Part shown: one piece after another, positions 1 to 7,984 of the stretch | How positions within the stretch are numbered: the stretch's first letter is position 1 | Layout: every line of letters starts with the position of its first letter | Assembly: GCA_900554205.1 (NCBI GenBank) | Contig: USGM01000031.1 | Location: forward strand, 1 to 28,950 | Origin: an uncultured Lachnospiraceae bacterium | GTDB taxonomy: Bacteria; Bacillota; Clostridia; Lachnospirales; Lachnospiraceae | DNA: 28,950 nt | Reading direction: 5' to 3' | Notes under the pieces: generated by a model | What the model saw: only the letters and a program-made list of their open reading frames with translations | What the model was told of the DNA's origin: nothing | The model's database searches: none | Position numbers and translations under genes: made by a program

Positions 1-285
1 GAAACGGTATCGCAGAACTATACCCATAGAACTAAACCCACCGAGTATTTCACAGTGTCTCGGGAAATAAAATAGTGCAGAGCAAAAATATCAGATCGGT
101 CGCACGAACTATATTGTCAATTCCTGTTTTGAAATTGAGCCGCAAAATACGGTTGACAACGGTATCCGATACCTTCTCGGAACGGAAACGCAGGACGGTA
201 AGGTTTCGTATCCTTATGGTAACCCAGTTAAATACAGGGTTTCCACTTTTTTTATGTGTCTGTTTTTTGGTAGACAGTTGTAGAC
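1..285 (+). pseudogene. possible remnant of a small transposon-encoded (TnpW-like) protein; otherwise no gene
   Basis: No complete gene is visible in this left-edge stretch. In plus frame 2, after a TAA at 68-70, an open stretch without a good start codon reads ...EQKYQIGRTNYIVNSCFE..., continuing to a stop near 280. The phrase IGRTNYIVNS resembles the short core of TnpW-like proteins found in clostridial transposons (an IGRTTYIV-type motif). There is no start codon or ribosome site in front of it, and the downstream residues look random, so this would be a decayed fragment. The family assignment is from memory of the motif only and is weak. The T-rich sequence at 240-270 has no clear hairpin and is not called a terminator. 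Confidence 0.25.
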
Positions 286-927
286 TTACTTCAGATCCTT
301 TAATATCGCCTGGCGTACATAGGGGCGTATCGCCGCCCCCTCCGTACCGCCTCCCTGCTTCGCGGTGACAGCCATCATATACAGCATCAGATGCGAAAAC
401 AGCGAATATGTCATGTAATCCATCGGGAGATTGCCCCGCAGTTCTCCACGCTCGCGCGCCCTCTCCAGCACCTTGCCAAACACCGTCATCGGTGTATATC
501 TCCGGGAAGTCCCCTCCGATATGCTCTCCATACAGAGCTTCTGCCGGATTAAGTCACTGAAATCCGAAGTGTCGGTCAGCAGATGCAGAAAACGCAGAAA
601 ACAGACCTTCCTGTCATCCTTTCTCTCGATCTCATCCAGCAGATACTCCAGCTGTCCGCAGAAGTCCTCCTTTTCCAAAAGCTCTGTTTCCAGCCATCGG
701 AAACTGCTCTCAATGGCATAGGTGATTGCACAGGCAACGATCTCCTCCTTGCTGTCAAAATACTCGTATGCCGTTCCCTTGCCGATTCCCGCCCGTCCGG
801 TGATGGTCGAGACGCGAAGCTCTGCTATCTCCTCTCCCTCACCGATCAGCTCCACGACCGCCCGGTACATCTGCCGTACCTTCGGCGGAACCTTCTCAAG
901 CTCTTCCCTTCCGGTAATCTTTCCCAT
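286..927 (-). CDS. TetR/AcrR-family transcriptional regulator of the adjacent efflux gene
   Basis: A 213-residue protein with the N-terminal TetR helix-turn-helix at about residues 36-62, ending in the typical GKGTAYEYFDSKEEI recognition-helix segment. The all-helical C-terminal part would be the ligand and dimer domain. The ATG shares one base with the stop codon of the RND permease (TAATG) and is preceded by GGAGGAA inside the permease 3' end, so the two genes are translationally coupled. Position in the operon and the palindrome downstream of the operon promoter (5134-5155) suggest it represses its own operon and is released by a pump substrate. That regulatory role is inference; the fold and linkage are visible in the sequence. 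The stop is TAA at 286-288. Confidence 0.9.
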   Translation of the reverse strand: MGKITGREELEKVPPKVRQMYRAVVELIGEGEEIAELRVSTITGRAGIGKGTAYEYFDSKEEIVACAITYAIESSFRWLETELLEKEDFCGQLEYLLDEIERKDDRKVCFLRFLHLLTDTSDFSDLIRQKLCMESISEGTSRRYTPMTVFGKVLERARERGELRGNLPMDYMTYSLFSHLMLYMMAVTAKQGGGTEGAAIRPYVRQAILKDLK

Positions 928-3900
928 TACACTTCCTCCAACTGCTTTTCAGGCAGACTGTTCTTCTTTTTTCTGTCAAACAGATCATAGATGCAAGGAA
1001 TGACAATCAAGGTCATCAGCGTACCGTACAGCAGACCGCCAATCGTCACAATCGCCATGGGTCTCGCCATCTCCGATCCCATGTCGTGGCTGAAAACCAT
1101 CGTAGACAGGGCAAGGATGGTCGTCAGCGCCGTCATCAGCACCGGACGAAGCCGGGTTCTGCCCGCTTCCAGAATCGCCTCCCGCTTCTCCATTCCCTCC
1201 GCACGCAGCTGATTCATATAGTCGATCAGCACGATTCCGTTATTGACAATGATACCTGCCAGCATGACGAAGCCGATCATCGCAATAACACTGATCTCGC
1301 TTCCTGCAAGGAACAGCCCCAGGAAGCCTCCGGTGAATGCCAGCGGAATCGTGAACAGTATGATGAACGGCGACTTCAGGGACTGGAACTGCGCCACCAT
1401 GATAAGGTACATGAATGCGATTGCAAGCACAAGCATCAGGAGAATCTGTCCCATGGCGTCATTGATCATCTCATTCTCCCCGGAGAATACCAGTCTGTAG
1501 CCGGCGGGCGTCTCATAGTCCGCGAGCTTCCTCTCAACTTCCGTCGATACCAATCCGACATTGTAGCCGTCCGCAATGGACGCGGACACAGTCACATATC
1601 TGGTCTGGTCCACACGGTTGATGGAGGTCATTGCGTCCGCTGTCTCAAAGTCAGCGATCTCACTCAGCGGAATATCAACGCTCTCCCCATTCTCATCCGT
1701 GCCGGCAATGGCAAGCTCCTTTAAGAGTTCTCTTGTCAGCTCCATATCGCTTCCGTTCTTCACATAGACATTATAATCCTTATCCGCAGCCACGAGCGTC
1801 GTTGCGCTTGTCGCCTCGGCGAGCCGTCCGTAGATCTGGCTGTAAACCTGTGCAACGGTCAGTCCGTAGTGAACCGCCTTCTCCCGGTCAATGATGACCC
1901 GGGTCTCCTCCTCCGCTTCTTCCAGTCCGTTGCTGACCTCAGCCGTTCCCTCCACCGTCTCAACGATCGAAGCAACCTCACGCGCAATGCGGCTCAGCTC
2001 ATCAAGCTCACGCCCTCTGACCTGAATGGAGATTCCGCTTTCCCCGAGCGCCGTCATGTCCATGCTGGATGTATCTACCGAAATTTCCGCTCCGAATCCT
2101 TCCGTCCGCTTAAGGATCTCATCTGCCAGCTCCTTATTGCTCAGCTTCTTATTCTCCCTTGTGACAACATAGATCGTCGCCTGATTGGTGCTGCTGCCGC
2201 CTCCGCCGCCGAGCAGGGACATTGTGGACGCGCTGGTCATGGCTCCCACGTTCTGCACATCCTCCAGCTCCAGGATCGCATCGACAACCTGATCGGACAT
2301 TGCCCCGGTCTCTGCGAGCGTCGCATCCTTGTCCAGCTGCACAGATACTGTCAGCTGCGTGGAATCCATATCTGACATGAACGCCGTACCGTTTGTGTAT
2401 GCCAGCGCCATGCTTCCCGCCAGAAGCAGGACTACCAGCAGCAATACCAGTGGCTTTACCCGCAGGGAGCCTCTCAGCACCTTTTCATAGACCCTGACAA
2501 GCGCACCGTAGAGTCGTCCCTCCTTCTTCTCCTTTGTCTTACGGAGCACCATGGAAGACATGGCGGGTACGACGGTCAGCGCGATCACAAGGCTTGCCAG
2601 CAGTGAGTAGCCGATCGTCAGTCCCATATCCACAAACAGCTGTCTTGTAATGCCTTCCGTAAACACAATCGGCAGGAAGACGCACACAGTCGTCAGCGTC
2701 GAGGAGGCTATCGCCCCGGCAACCTCTCCCGCGCCTTCGATTGCCGCCCTCTTGACATCATACCCAAGGCCGCGCAGACGATATATATTCTCGATGACTA
2801 CGATTGAGTTATCCACCAGCATTCCGATTCCAAGCGCCAGACCGGACAGAGAGATGATGTTCAGGGTAACGCCGCTGAAATACATGCACACCACTGCAGT
2901 CACAAGGCTGATCGGGACGGAGACCGCCACGACAAGCGTCGGTCTGAGATCCTTCAGGAAGAGAATCAGTATCAGCACTGCAAGACCGAAGCCGAATACA
3001 ATATTGTTGAAAATAGCGTCCATGACAAGGTCAATATAAATTCCCTGATCCATCAGTGTGATCAGATTTAAGCCCGCATTCTCATCCATCAGCTCCTGAA
3101 AACGCTCCGCCAGCAGATCGGAAACCTCACCCGTGGAATAGCCGGTCTGCTTCTGGATCGTCAGCATGATGCCCACGCTTCCGTCCACATTCGTGTAGAT
3201 GTCTGCCGAGTTATCCGCATAGAAAACATCTGCGACATCCCCGAGCGTAATCACCGGAATACCGTCCATGTGCAGATCCATCAGCGGAAGCGCCTTCAAT
3301 GCCTCTGCATCCGACGGCTTATCGCCCACACGAACCATATAGTCAATGCCATCCTCTGTCACATACCCCGCAGGCATGGCGAAGTTCTGTGCCGCTAAGA
3401 GCTGTTTTATCATGTCTGCCGTGAGAACCTTTGTCATGTCTGCCTGTGCGTAAGCATCCTCCCTGGCATCCGCCAGCTGCTTTTCACTGTCGGCAAGCTG
3501 CTCCTCCGCATCCTTCATCTGCTGTTTGGCATCCTCAAGCTGCTCCAGCCCGGACTTGATCTGCTCCGCACCGGAATCCAGCTGGGACTGTGCCACCTCA
3601 AGCCGGTACTCTCCCAGCGCAATCTGCGCCTTGCCGTCCGCAAACTGAATTGCCGCCGTCATCTGCCCCTGCTCGATCTGAATGAGTCCATTGTTGATCT
3701 CGCTAACCGCCTTGTTGATGTCCGTGACTCCCTGCGCCGCCAGAATCCGGTTCACATTCGCCACATAGCCCTCGTAGCCGAGTCCCGATGTCGCATAGTC
3801 AAGCTGCTGCGCCAGCGCCGCCCTCTGCGTCTGCAGGTTGGCAATCAGCGTCGGAAGCGCATAATCGACAGCCGTCAGAGTCATCCCCAGCGTCTGTGCG

Positions 3901-5114
3901 TTTTCAGCCGCTACCCAGTCCAATGCCTTCAGCTCATCCATTGTCGGCAGGGTCATTCCCACTGCCGCTCCCGCATTGCCCAGTGCCGCCGCGAGCATGG
4001 TATTTTCCGTCACTGCCGCCTTCAGTGCCGCGATTTCTCCTTGCGCCTCGGCGAGCATTGCCGCCGCTCCGGCATCTCCGGCGCTGACAGACAGCGTCGC
4101 CATCGCAGTTCCGAGTTTTGTCATTGAAGCCGTGTAGGACTGCATACATCCCGCCGCCTGTAATGCCTGTAATGCCGAAAGGCCGGCGTCCAGCTGACCA
4201 ATCCCGTCATTCAGCCCCTTTGCCGTGGCAAGTCCCGTCTGCATGGCTTCCAGATTTGCCTTTGCCGTCAACAGGGCATTCTTCTGAACCGCCAGCTGAC
4301 TGCTGATGGTATTCTGCTGGTTTTCCAGCTCGGTCTTTCCGTCCTCGAGCTCTTTCCTGCCCTTTTCGAGTTCAGAGCGGTTTCCGTTCAGCTTGCTCTG
4401 CGCATCCAACAGATTCTGCTCATTTTCGGCAAGCTCCGCCTTTCCGTCCTCAAGCTCTTTTCTTCCGCTCTCCAGTTCCTCCGCGGCATCCGCCATCCTA
4501 TCGTCGATGGCAGCATACACCTTTTTATTGATCTCGTCGATCTTCTCCTGACGGATAATGACGTTGACGCTCTCCTCCAGCAGTCCTGTCGCGCTGACGC
4601 TCGCCACACCCTCGATGCTCTCAAGCTCCGGCACAACCGTATCCTGCACATAGGCGCTGATCGCCGCGTTGTCCATCCCCTCCATGCTGACCGCCGCGAT
4701 CATCACAGGCAGCATGTCAGGATTCATCTTCATAATAATGGGATTGCCTATGGAATCGTCCCAATAGCTCTTCACCTGATCGAGACTTTCCCTGATTTCA
4801 AGGGAGACGGCATTCATGTCCGCCGTCTGGGAAAATTCCAGAATGACCATAGAATAGTTTTCGTTTGATATGGAGCTGATGCTCTCGATATTGCTGACCG
4901 TCGCCATGGATGCCTCCACCGGCTGGGTCACTGCCATCTCCACCGTCTCCGGGCTCGCACCGGGATAGGTTGTCATGACGAGCACATAGGGCAGGCTGAT
5001 ATTCGGCAGAAGATCCGCCGTCATCCTTGTGAAGGACACCACGCCCAGAATAATTGCCAGTACCACTCCTACCAGCACTGTATAAGGTTTCTTTACGCTG
5101 AATTTTGAAATCAT
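927..5114 (-). CDS. RND-family efflux permease (HAE1/AcrB type) with large coiled-coil insertion
   Basis: A 1395-residue inner-membrane transporter that would use the proton gradient to export drugs or lipophilic compounds. TM1 is at about residues 11-30, followed by an AcrB-like porter-domain sequence (PGASPETVEMAVTQPVE, residues 51-67). The two banks of membrane helices flank two porter domains as in AcrB. Unlike AcrB (about 1050 residues), the first extracytoplasmic loop carries about 350 extra residues (about 205-555). These are mostly heptad-like runs rich in E, L, K and Q (for example ELEDGKAELAENEQ), resembling YhgE/Pip-type coiled coils. The ATG at 5114 is chosen because AGGAGAGG lies about 6 bases before it. 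An upstream in-frame start at 5198 would fall inside the -35 box. No membrane-fusion or outer-membrane partner lies nearby, as expected for a monoderm. Confidence 0.93.
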   Translation of the reverse strand: MISKFSVKKPYTVLVGVVLAIILGVVSFTRMTADLLPNISLPYVLVMTTYPGASPETVEMAVTQPVEASMATVSNIESISSISNENYSMVILEFSQTADMNAVSLEIRESLDQVKSYWDDSIGNPIIMKMNPDMLPVMIAAVSMEGMDNAAISAYVQDTVVPELESIEGVASVSATGLLEESVNVIIRQEKIDEINKKVYAAIDDRMADAAEELESGRKELEDGKAELAENEQNLLDAQSKLNGNRSELEKGRKELEDGKTELENQQNTISSQLAVQKNALLTAKANLEAMQTGLATAKGLNDGIGQLDAGLSALQALQAAGCMQSYTASMTKLGTAMATLSVSAGDAGAAAMLAEAQGEIAALKAAVTENTMLAAALGNAGAAVGMTLPTMDELKALDWVAAENAQTLGMTLTAVDYALPTLIANLQTQRAALAQQLDYATSGLGYEGYVANVNRILAAQGVTDINKAVSEINNGLIQIEQGQMTAAIQFADGKAQIALGEYRLEVAQSQLDSGAEQIKSGLEQLEDAKQQMKDAEEQLADSEKQLADAREDAYAQADMTKVLTADMIKQLLAAQNFAMPAGYVTEDGIDYMVRVGDKPSDAEALKALPLMDLHMDGIPVITLGDVADVFYADNSADIYTNVDGSVGIMLTIQKQTGYSTGEVSDLLAERFQELMDENAGLNLITLMDQGIYIDLVMDAIFNNIVFGFGLAVLILILFLKDLRPTLVVAVSVPISLVTAVVCMYFSGVTLNIISLSGLALGIGMLVDNSIVVIENIYRLRGLGYDVKRAAIEGAGEVAGAIASSTLTTVCVFLPIVFTEGITRQLFVDMGLTIGYSLLASLVIALTVVPAMSSMVLRKTKEKKEGRLYGALVRVYEKVLRGSLRVKPLVLLLVVLLLAGSMALAYTNGTAFMSDMDSTQLTVSVQLDKDATLAETGAMSDQVVDAILELEDVQNVGAMTSASTMSLLGGGGGSSTNQATIYVVTRENKKLSNKELADEILKRTEGFGAEISVDTSSMDMTALGESGISIQVRGRELDELSRIAREVASIVETVEGTAEVSNGLEEAEEETRVIIDREKAVHYGLTVAQVYSQIYGRLAEATSATTLVAADKDYNVYVKNGSDMELTRELLKELAIAGTDENGESVDIPLSEIADFETADAMTSINRVDQTRYVTVSASIADGYNVGLVSTEVERKLADYETPAGYRLVFSGENEMINDAMGQILLMLVLAIAFMYLIMVAQFQSLKSPFIILFTIPLAFTGGFLGLFLAGSEISVIAMIGFVMLAGIIVNNGIVLIDYMNQLRAEGMEKREAILEAGRTRLRPVLMTALTTILALSTMVFSHDMGSEMARPMAIVTIGGLLYGTLMTLIVIPCIYDLFDRKKKNSLPEKQLEEV

Positions 5115-5133
5115 CCGTTTCCTCTCCTGTCTG

Positions 5134-5155
5134 ACCGTCCGACCAGTCGGTCGGT
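5134..5155. promoter_or_regulatory. probable TetR operator palindrome
   Basis: A 22-base imperfect inverted repeat (arms ACCGTCCGACC / AGTCGGTCGGT; 18 of 22 positions match the reverse complement) lies just after the expected transcription start of the RND-tetR operon and before the ribosome site. Size, symmetry and position fit a TetR operator that blocks elongation or initiation. Binding by the downstream-encoded regulator is inferred. Confidence 0.75.
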
Positions 5156-5169
5156 TTTTAACCGTGATG

Positions 5170-5198
5170 ATTATAGACCCGGATGACTGCAAAGTCAA
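5170..5198 (-). promoter_or_regulatory. sigma-A type promoter of the RND-tetR operon
   Basis: On the minus strand a -35 box TTGACT (5198-5193) and a -10 box TATAAT (5175-5170) are separated by exactly 17 bases. The expected start, near 5163, lies directly upstream of the 5134-5155 palindrome. Confidence 0.85.
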
Positions 5199-5217
5199 TA
5201 AAAGAAAAATGAAGTTT

Positions 5218-6102
5218 TTATTTCAAAATAATTCTGTTCGGCGCCGTGGCGTAATAATAAACCTCAGCCCCCATCTCTTCCATCAGCTGCCTGTTCTGGG
5301 GCGTGGTATAGCTCGCACCCTCCGCCGGATTCATCAGCCATTCCGGCGCATCGAAAAAGGCTGCCTTGGGCTGTGTCAGGCGATAGAAGTCCGCCGACAG
5401 TCCGCCGTTGCCATGATGTCCCATCTGGATGTAATCACATTTCAGCTTGTCCCCATACTGTGCCATAATCCTGTCCGACATGCCTATCCCGACATCCGAG
5501 CAGAAAAGCATACTCTCCTCGTGGTTTGTCAGCTTAAACATCATGGAGCCGTCGTTGCATAAATCGCGCGTGATCTGATCGACGGATGCGTCATAAGCGC
5601 TCAGCACCTCACAGGAAAGCCCGCATATCTCAAAGCTGTCCCCGGTATGGACATAAACCAGCTTATCACTGCCATCCATAAGCTCCAGAAACTGCTCATA
5701 AACCTCGAAGCCGTCCCATTCCTGTGCCTTCGCCTGATATGCCGCGTAATCCATCTCAATGGCATAGACCCTGTCCACATCATCCTCCAGCAGCTTCCAC
5801 GCCTCGTTGAACGCGCCGACATGATCCGGGTGCGGATGCGTCAGTATCCATGCGTCCACATGCTGTCCCTTCGCCTCGATCACTTCCACGACATATGCCG
5901 CGTTTCCCGCATTCCCGCTGTCAATCACGATCAGTCCGCCATCCTCCGTCTCCACGGTGTAAAACATTCCCTGAAGCCCCGTCATATCTGCATACTGGGT
6001 AACATAGCAATGTTTGTCTCCATTTATCCGCAGGGCGGCAAAAATTCCAACCGCAGCAAGCACAAGCAAACAGCCTGCCAGCACTATCATTTTCTTCTTC
6101 AA
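5218..6102 (-). CDS. membrane-anchored metallo-beta-lactamase-fold hydrolase (ComEC C-terminal-like)
   Basis: A 294-residue protein with a basic N-terminus and one hydrophobic segment (about residues 5-25) that would act as an uncleaved anchor, leaving the enzyme outside the membrane. The metal-binding motif HPHPDH is at residues 89-94. A later Asp in CSDVG and a His in GHHGN complete the usual binuclear metal site. The order of motifs resembles the hydrolase domain of ComEC/Rec2, but there are no competence transmembrane helices. The start is TTG at 6102, overlapping the TGA of sigH by four bases; ATG at 6090 is an alternative. An LAGC lipobox-like string near residue 8 is probably part of the anchor. 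The substrate is unknown. Confidence 0.82.
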   Translation of the reverse strand: MKKKMIVLAGCLLVLAAVGIFAALRINGDKHCYVTQYADMTGLQGMFYTVETEDGGLIVIDSGNAGNAAYVVEVIEAKGQHVDAWILTHPHPDHVGAFNEAWKLLEDDVDRVYAIEMDYAAYQAKAQEWDGFEVYEQFLELMDGSDKLVYVHTGDSFEICGLSCEVLSAYDASVDQITRDLCNDGSMMFKLTNHEESMLFCSDVGIGMSDRIMAQYGDKLKCDYIQMGHHGNGGLSADFYRLTQPKAAFFDAPEWLMNPAEGASYTTPQNRQLMEEMGAEVYYYATAPNRIILK

Positions 6103-6734
6103 TTCTTCCGCAACACCTTTCTGACCTTCGCTTTTAATCTCTGTAGCGCATTGTCCGTTGCCTTTTCATCTCTTCCGAGCACCTTTGCGATCTGCACATA
6201 GCCCATCCCCGTCATGGAAAGCTCCAGCACCTGCCGCTCGAAGTCGCTCAGTTCCTCCTCGATTGCCTTCTCCAGAAAGGCTACCCGCTCCTTGTCCAGA
6301 AACAGCTCCTCCGGGGAAAGCTCCGTCCTGTCGGCAAGAAGCTCCGCAAGCGTCTGGGGCTCCCTGCCCTCCCCATCTGCCGGGCTACTTCCGCTGTCCA
6401 GGGAAACGTAGGTATTCAGAGGCAGGTGCTTCTGTCGCTTGGATGCCTGTACCGCCGTGTACATCTGTCGGCTGATGCACAGCTCCGCAAAGGTATAAAA
6501 GCTGGCATCACGCCCCATATCGTAGTCCCGGACTGCCTTAAACAGCCCGATCATGCCCTCCTGGATCAGATCCTCGCTGTCCGCACCAAGAATGAACATG
6601 GATTTTGCCTTGCTCCGCACAAGATTCTTATATTTATCGCAGATATAGTCCATGATCGGCTCCTCACCTCTTCGGAGCCTGTCAATCAGTTCATCGTCCG
6701 AGCACTGCCGGTAATCGGAATATTTTCCCGCCAT
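6099..6734 (-). CDS. sigH: RNA polymerase sigma-H (stationary phase/sporulation sigma factor)
   Basis: A 211-residue sigma-70 family protein. Region 2 is at about residues 13-90 and includes the SigH-like GADSEDLIQEGMIGLFKAVRD, followed by SFYTFAELCISRQ. KRQKHLPLNTYVSLD also closely follows Bacillus SigH. Region 4 is at about residues 155-205 (LSDFERQVLELSMTGMGYVQIA) with the HTH and NALQRLKAKVRK. Length matches Spo0H (about 218). It sits 15 bases after rlmB, the same neighbourhood as in Bacillus subtilis (cysE-cysS-mrnC-rlmB-rae1-sigH), but rae1/yacP is absent here. GGAGGAGGG lies 6-9 bases before the ATG. In sporulating Firmicutes it directs entry into sporulation and post-exponential genes; whether this organism sporulates cannot be told from the window. 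Confidence 0.95.
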   Translation of the reverse strand: MAGKYSDYRQCSDDELIDRLRRGEEPIMDYICDKYKNLVRSKAKSMFILGADSEDLIQEGMIGLFKAVRDYDMGRDASFYTFAELCISRQMYTAVQASKRQKHLPLNTYVSLDSGSSPADGEGREPQTLAELLADRTELSPEELFLDKERVAFLEKAIEEELSDFERQVLELSMTGMGYVQIAKVLGRDEKATDNALQRLKAKVRKVLRKN

Positions 6735-6749
6735 CCTGCCCTCCTCCGG

Positions 6750-7493
6750 TTATGCCATAAGTCTCTGTCTCACAATCTCATAGGCAAGCACGCCTGCTGC
6801 CACGGATGCATTCAGCGAGTCAATGTCTCCCTTCATGGGAATGGATGCGATCATGTCACACTTTTCCTTCACCAGTCTGCCGACACCCTCTCCCTCGTTG
6901 CCGATCACAAGTCCGATCGATCCCCTGAGGTCGAGGTCATACATGGTCGTTCCGCCCATATCCGCGCACACGAACCACATGCCCTCTTTTTTCAGGTCTT
7001 CAATCGTCTTCGCCAGATTCGTGACCTTTGCAACCGGCGTATAGTTTAATGCCCCGGCAGAGGTTCTTGCCACCGTAGCCGTCAGTCCGACCGCACGGTT
7101 CTTCGGGATGATGACACCATGTGCCCCGGCAAGATTCGCGGTACGGATGATCGCCCCGAGATTGTGCGGATCCTCGATATTGTCCAACAGGATCAGAAAG
7201 GGAGGCTCTCCCTTGTCCCTCGCCGCCTGAAGCATGTCCTCCACCTCTGCGTACTCGTATGCCGCCGCCGTTGCAATGACACCCTGATGCTTCCCGGTGC
7301 CTGACATCTGGTCAAGCCGCTCCTTCGTGACAAACTTGACGAGGCAGTCCTGCTTCTTTGCCTCCCGCTTTATTGTCATGATCGGCCCGTCCTGACAGCC
7401 GTCCAGAATGTACAGCTTATCAATCGTCTTGCCGGAACGGAACGCCTCTATCACCGCATTCCGCCCCTCTATCGTAAATTCTTCGTATGCCAT
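6750..7493 (-). CDS. rlmB: 23S rRNA (guanosine-2'-O-)-methyltransferase RlmB / TrmH family
   Basis: A 247-residue SpoU/TrmH-type methyltransferase. Residues 1-90 form the N-terminal substrate-binding domain (begins EEFTIEGRNAVIEAF). The SPOUT domain follows with motif 1 (DNIEDPHNLGAIIRTA), motif 2 (GLVIGNEGEGV) and motif 3 (SIPMKGDIDSLNASVA), which build the trefoil knot that binds S-adenosylmethionine. By family it 2'-O-methylates G2251 (E. coli numbering) in the 23S rRNA peptidyl-transferase loop. The ATG overlaps the mrnC stop by one base (TAATG), so it is translated with the RNase that matures 23S rRNA. Confidence 0.95.
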   Translation of the reverse strand: MAYEEFTIEGRNAVIEAFRSGKTIDKLYILDGCQDGPIMTIKREAKKQDCLVKFVTKERLDQMSGTGKHQGVIATAAAYEYAEVEDMLQAARDKGEPPFLILLDNIEDPHNLGAIIRTANLAGAHGVIIPKNRAVGLTATVARTSAGALNYTPVAKVTNLAKTIEDLKKEGMWFVCADMGGTTMYDLDLRGSIGLVIGNEGEGVGRLVKEKCDMIASIPMKGDIDSLNASVAAGVLAYEIVRQRLMA

Positions 7494-7984
7494 TAAAAGT
7501 AACCCTTTCCTTTCCCGGCGATTTCCGCCTCTGCAATTCCGGTCTTCACCAGCTCCAGAACCCGCTCCATACGGTCTGTCAGGTAGAGGAAGCCGATCAC
7601 CGCCTCAAAACCGGTCGCCTTGAGGTATTCTGCCGCCGTGGCATTCTTCGCCATCGTATGCGGTTTGGAGTTCTTACCGCGACGGTAGACTGCCGCTTCC
7701 TCCTCCGTCAGCCTGTCCATCAGCACATCCACAATTCTCGCCTGCGCCGTAGCACTGACATATTTTACCGTTATCCTGTGCAGATCGTTGGCGGGGCGGT
7801 TCGCACGCTCCACAACAACTGTCCGTATGATGAGGTCATAGACTGCATCCCCGATGTAGGCGAGCGCCAACGGGGAGTAGCCTCTGACATCCTGCTGTTT
7901 TCCGGGAAATACCGCCTTGATCTGCTGTAACAGGCTCCCGTCTGCGCTCTGCACCGTTTCTGCCGTATTTATGCTTTCTTCCAT
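7493..7984 (-). CDS. mrnC: Mini-ribonuclease III (23S rRNA maturation)
   Basis: A 163-residue RNase III-type catalytic domain without a double-stranded-RNA-binding domain. The signature LAYIGDAVYD (residues 41-50) carries the metal-binding Asp. RRGKNSKPHTMAKNA and the following AEYLKATGFEAVIGFLYL hold the second conserved helix with the catalytic Glu. The first 30 or so residues are a variable extension. The ATG lies inside the last codons of cysS (16-base overlap) with GAGGG just upstream. In Bacillus the enzyme trims 23S precursor ends, and its gene sits between cysS and rlmB exactly as here. Confidence 0.94.
   Translation of the reverse strand: MEESINTAETVQSADGSLLQQIKAVFPGKQQDVRGYSPLALAYIGDAVYDLIIRTVVVERANRPANDLHRITVKYVSATAQARIVDVLMDRLTEEEAAVYRRGKNSKPHTMAKNATAAEYLKATGFEAVIGFLYLTDRMERVLELVKTGIAEAEIAGKGKGYF

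Noticed and set aside
4306..4551. Ser/Phe-rich plus-strand frame opposite the coiled coil
   Set aside because: It is the antisense of Glu/Lys/Leu heptads in the RND permease, a common artefact.
5115..5198. Longer start for the RND permease
   Set aside because: The extension begins inside the -35 box and runs through the operator, whereas the ATG at 5114 has a proper ribosome site.
6060..6102. Lipoprotein signal in the MBL-fold protein
   Set aside because: The LAGC string comes after only a few hydrophobic residues and lies within a longer hydrophobic anchor, so lipidation is less likely than a plain transmembrane anchor.
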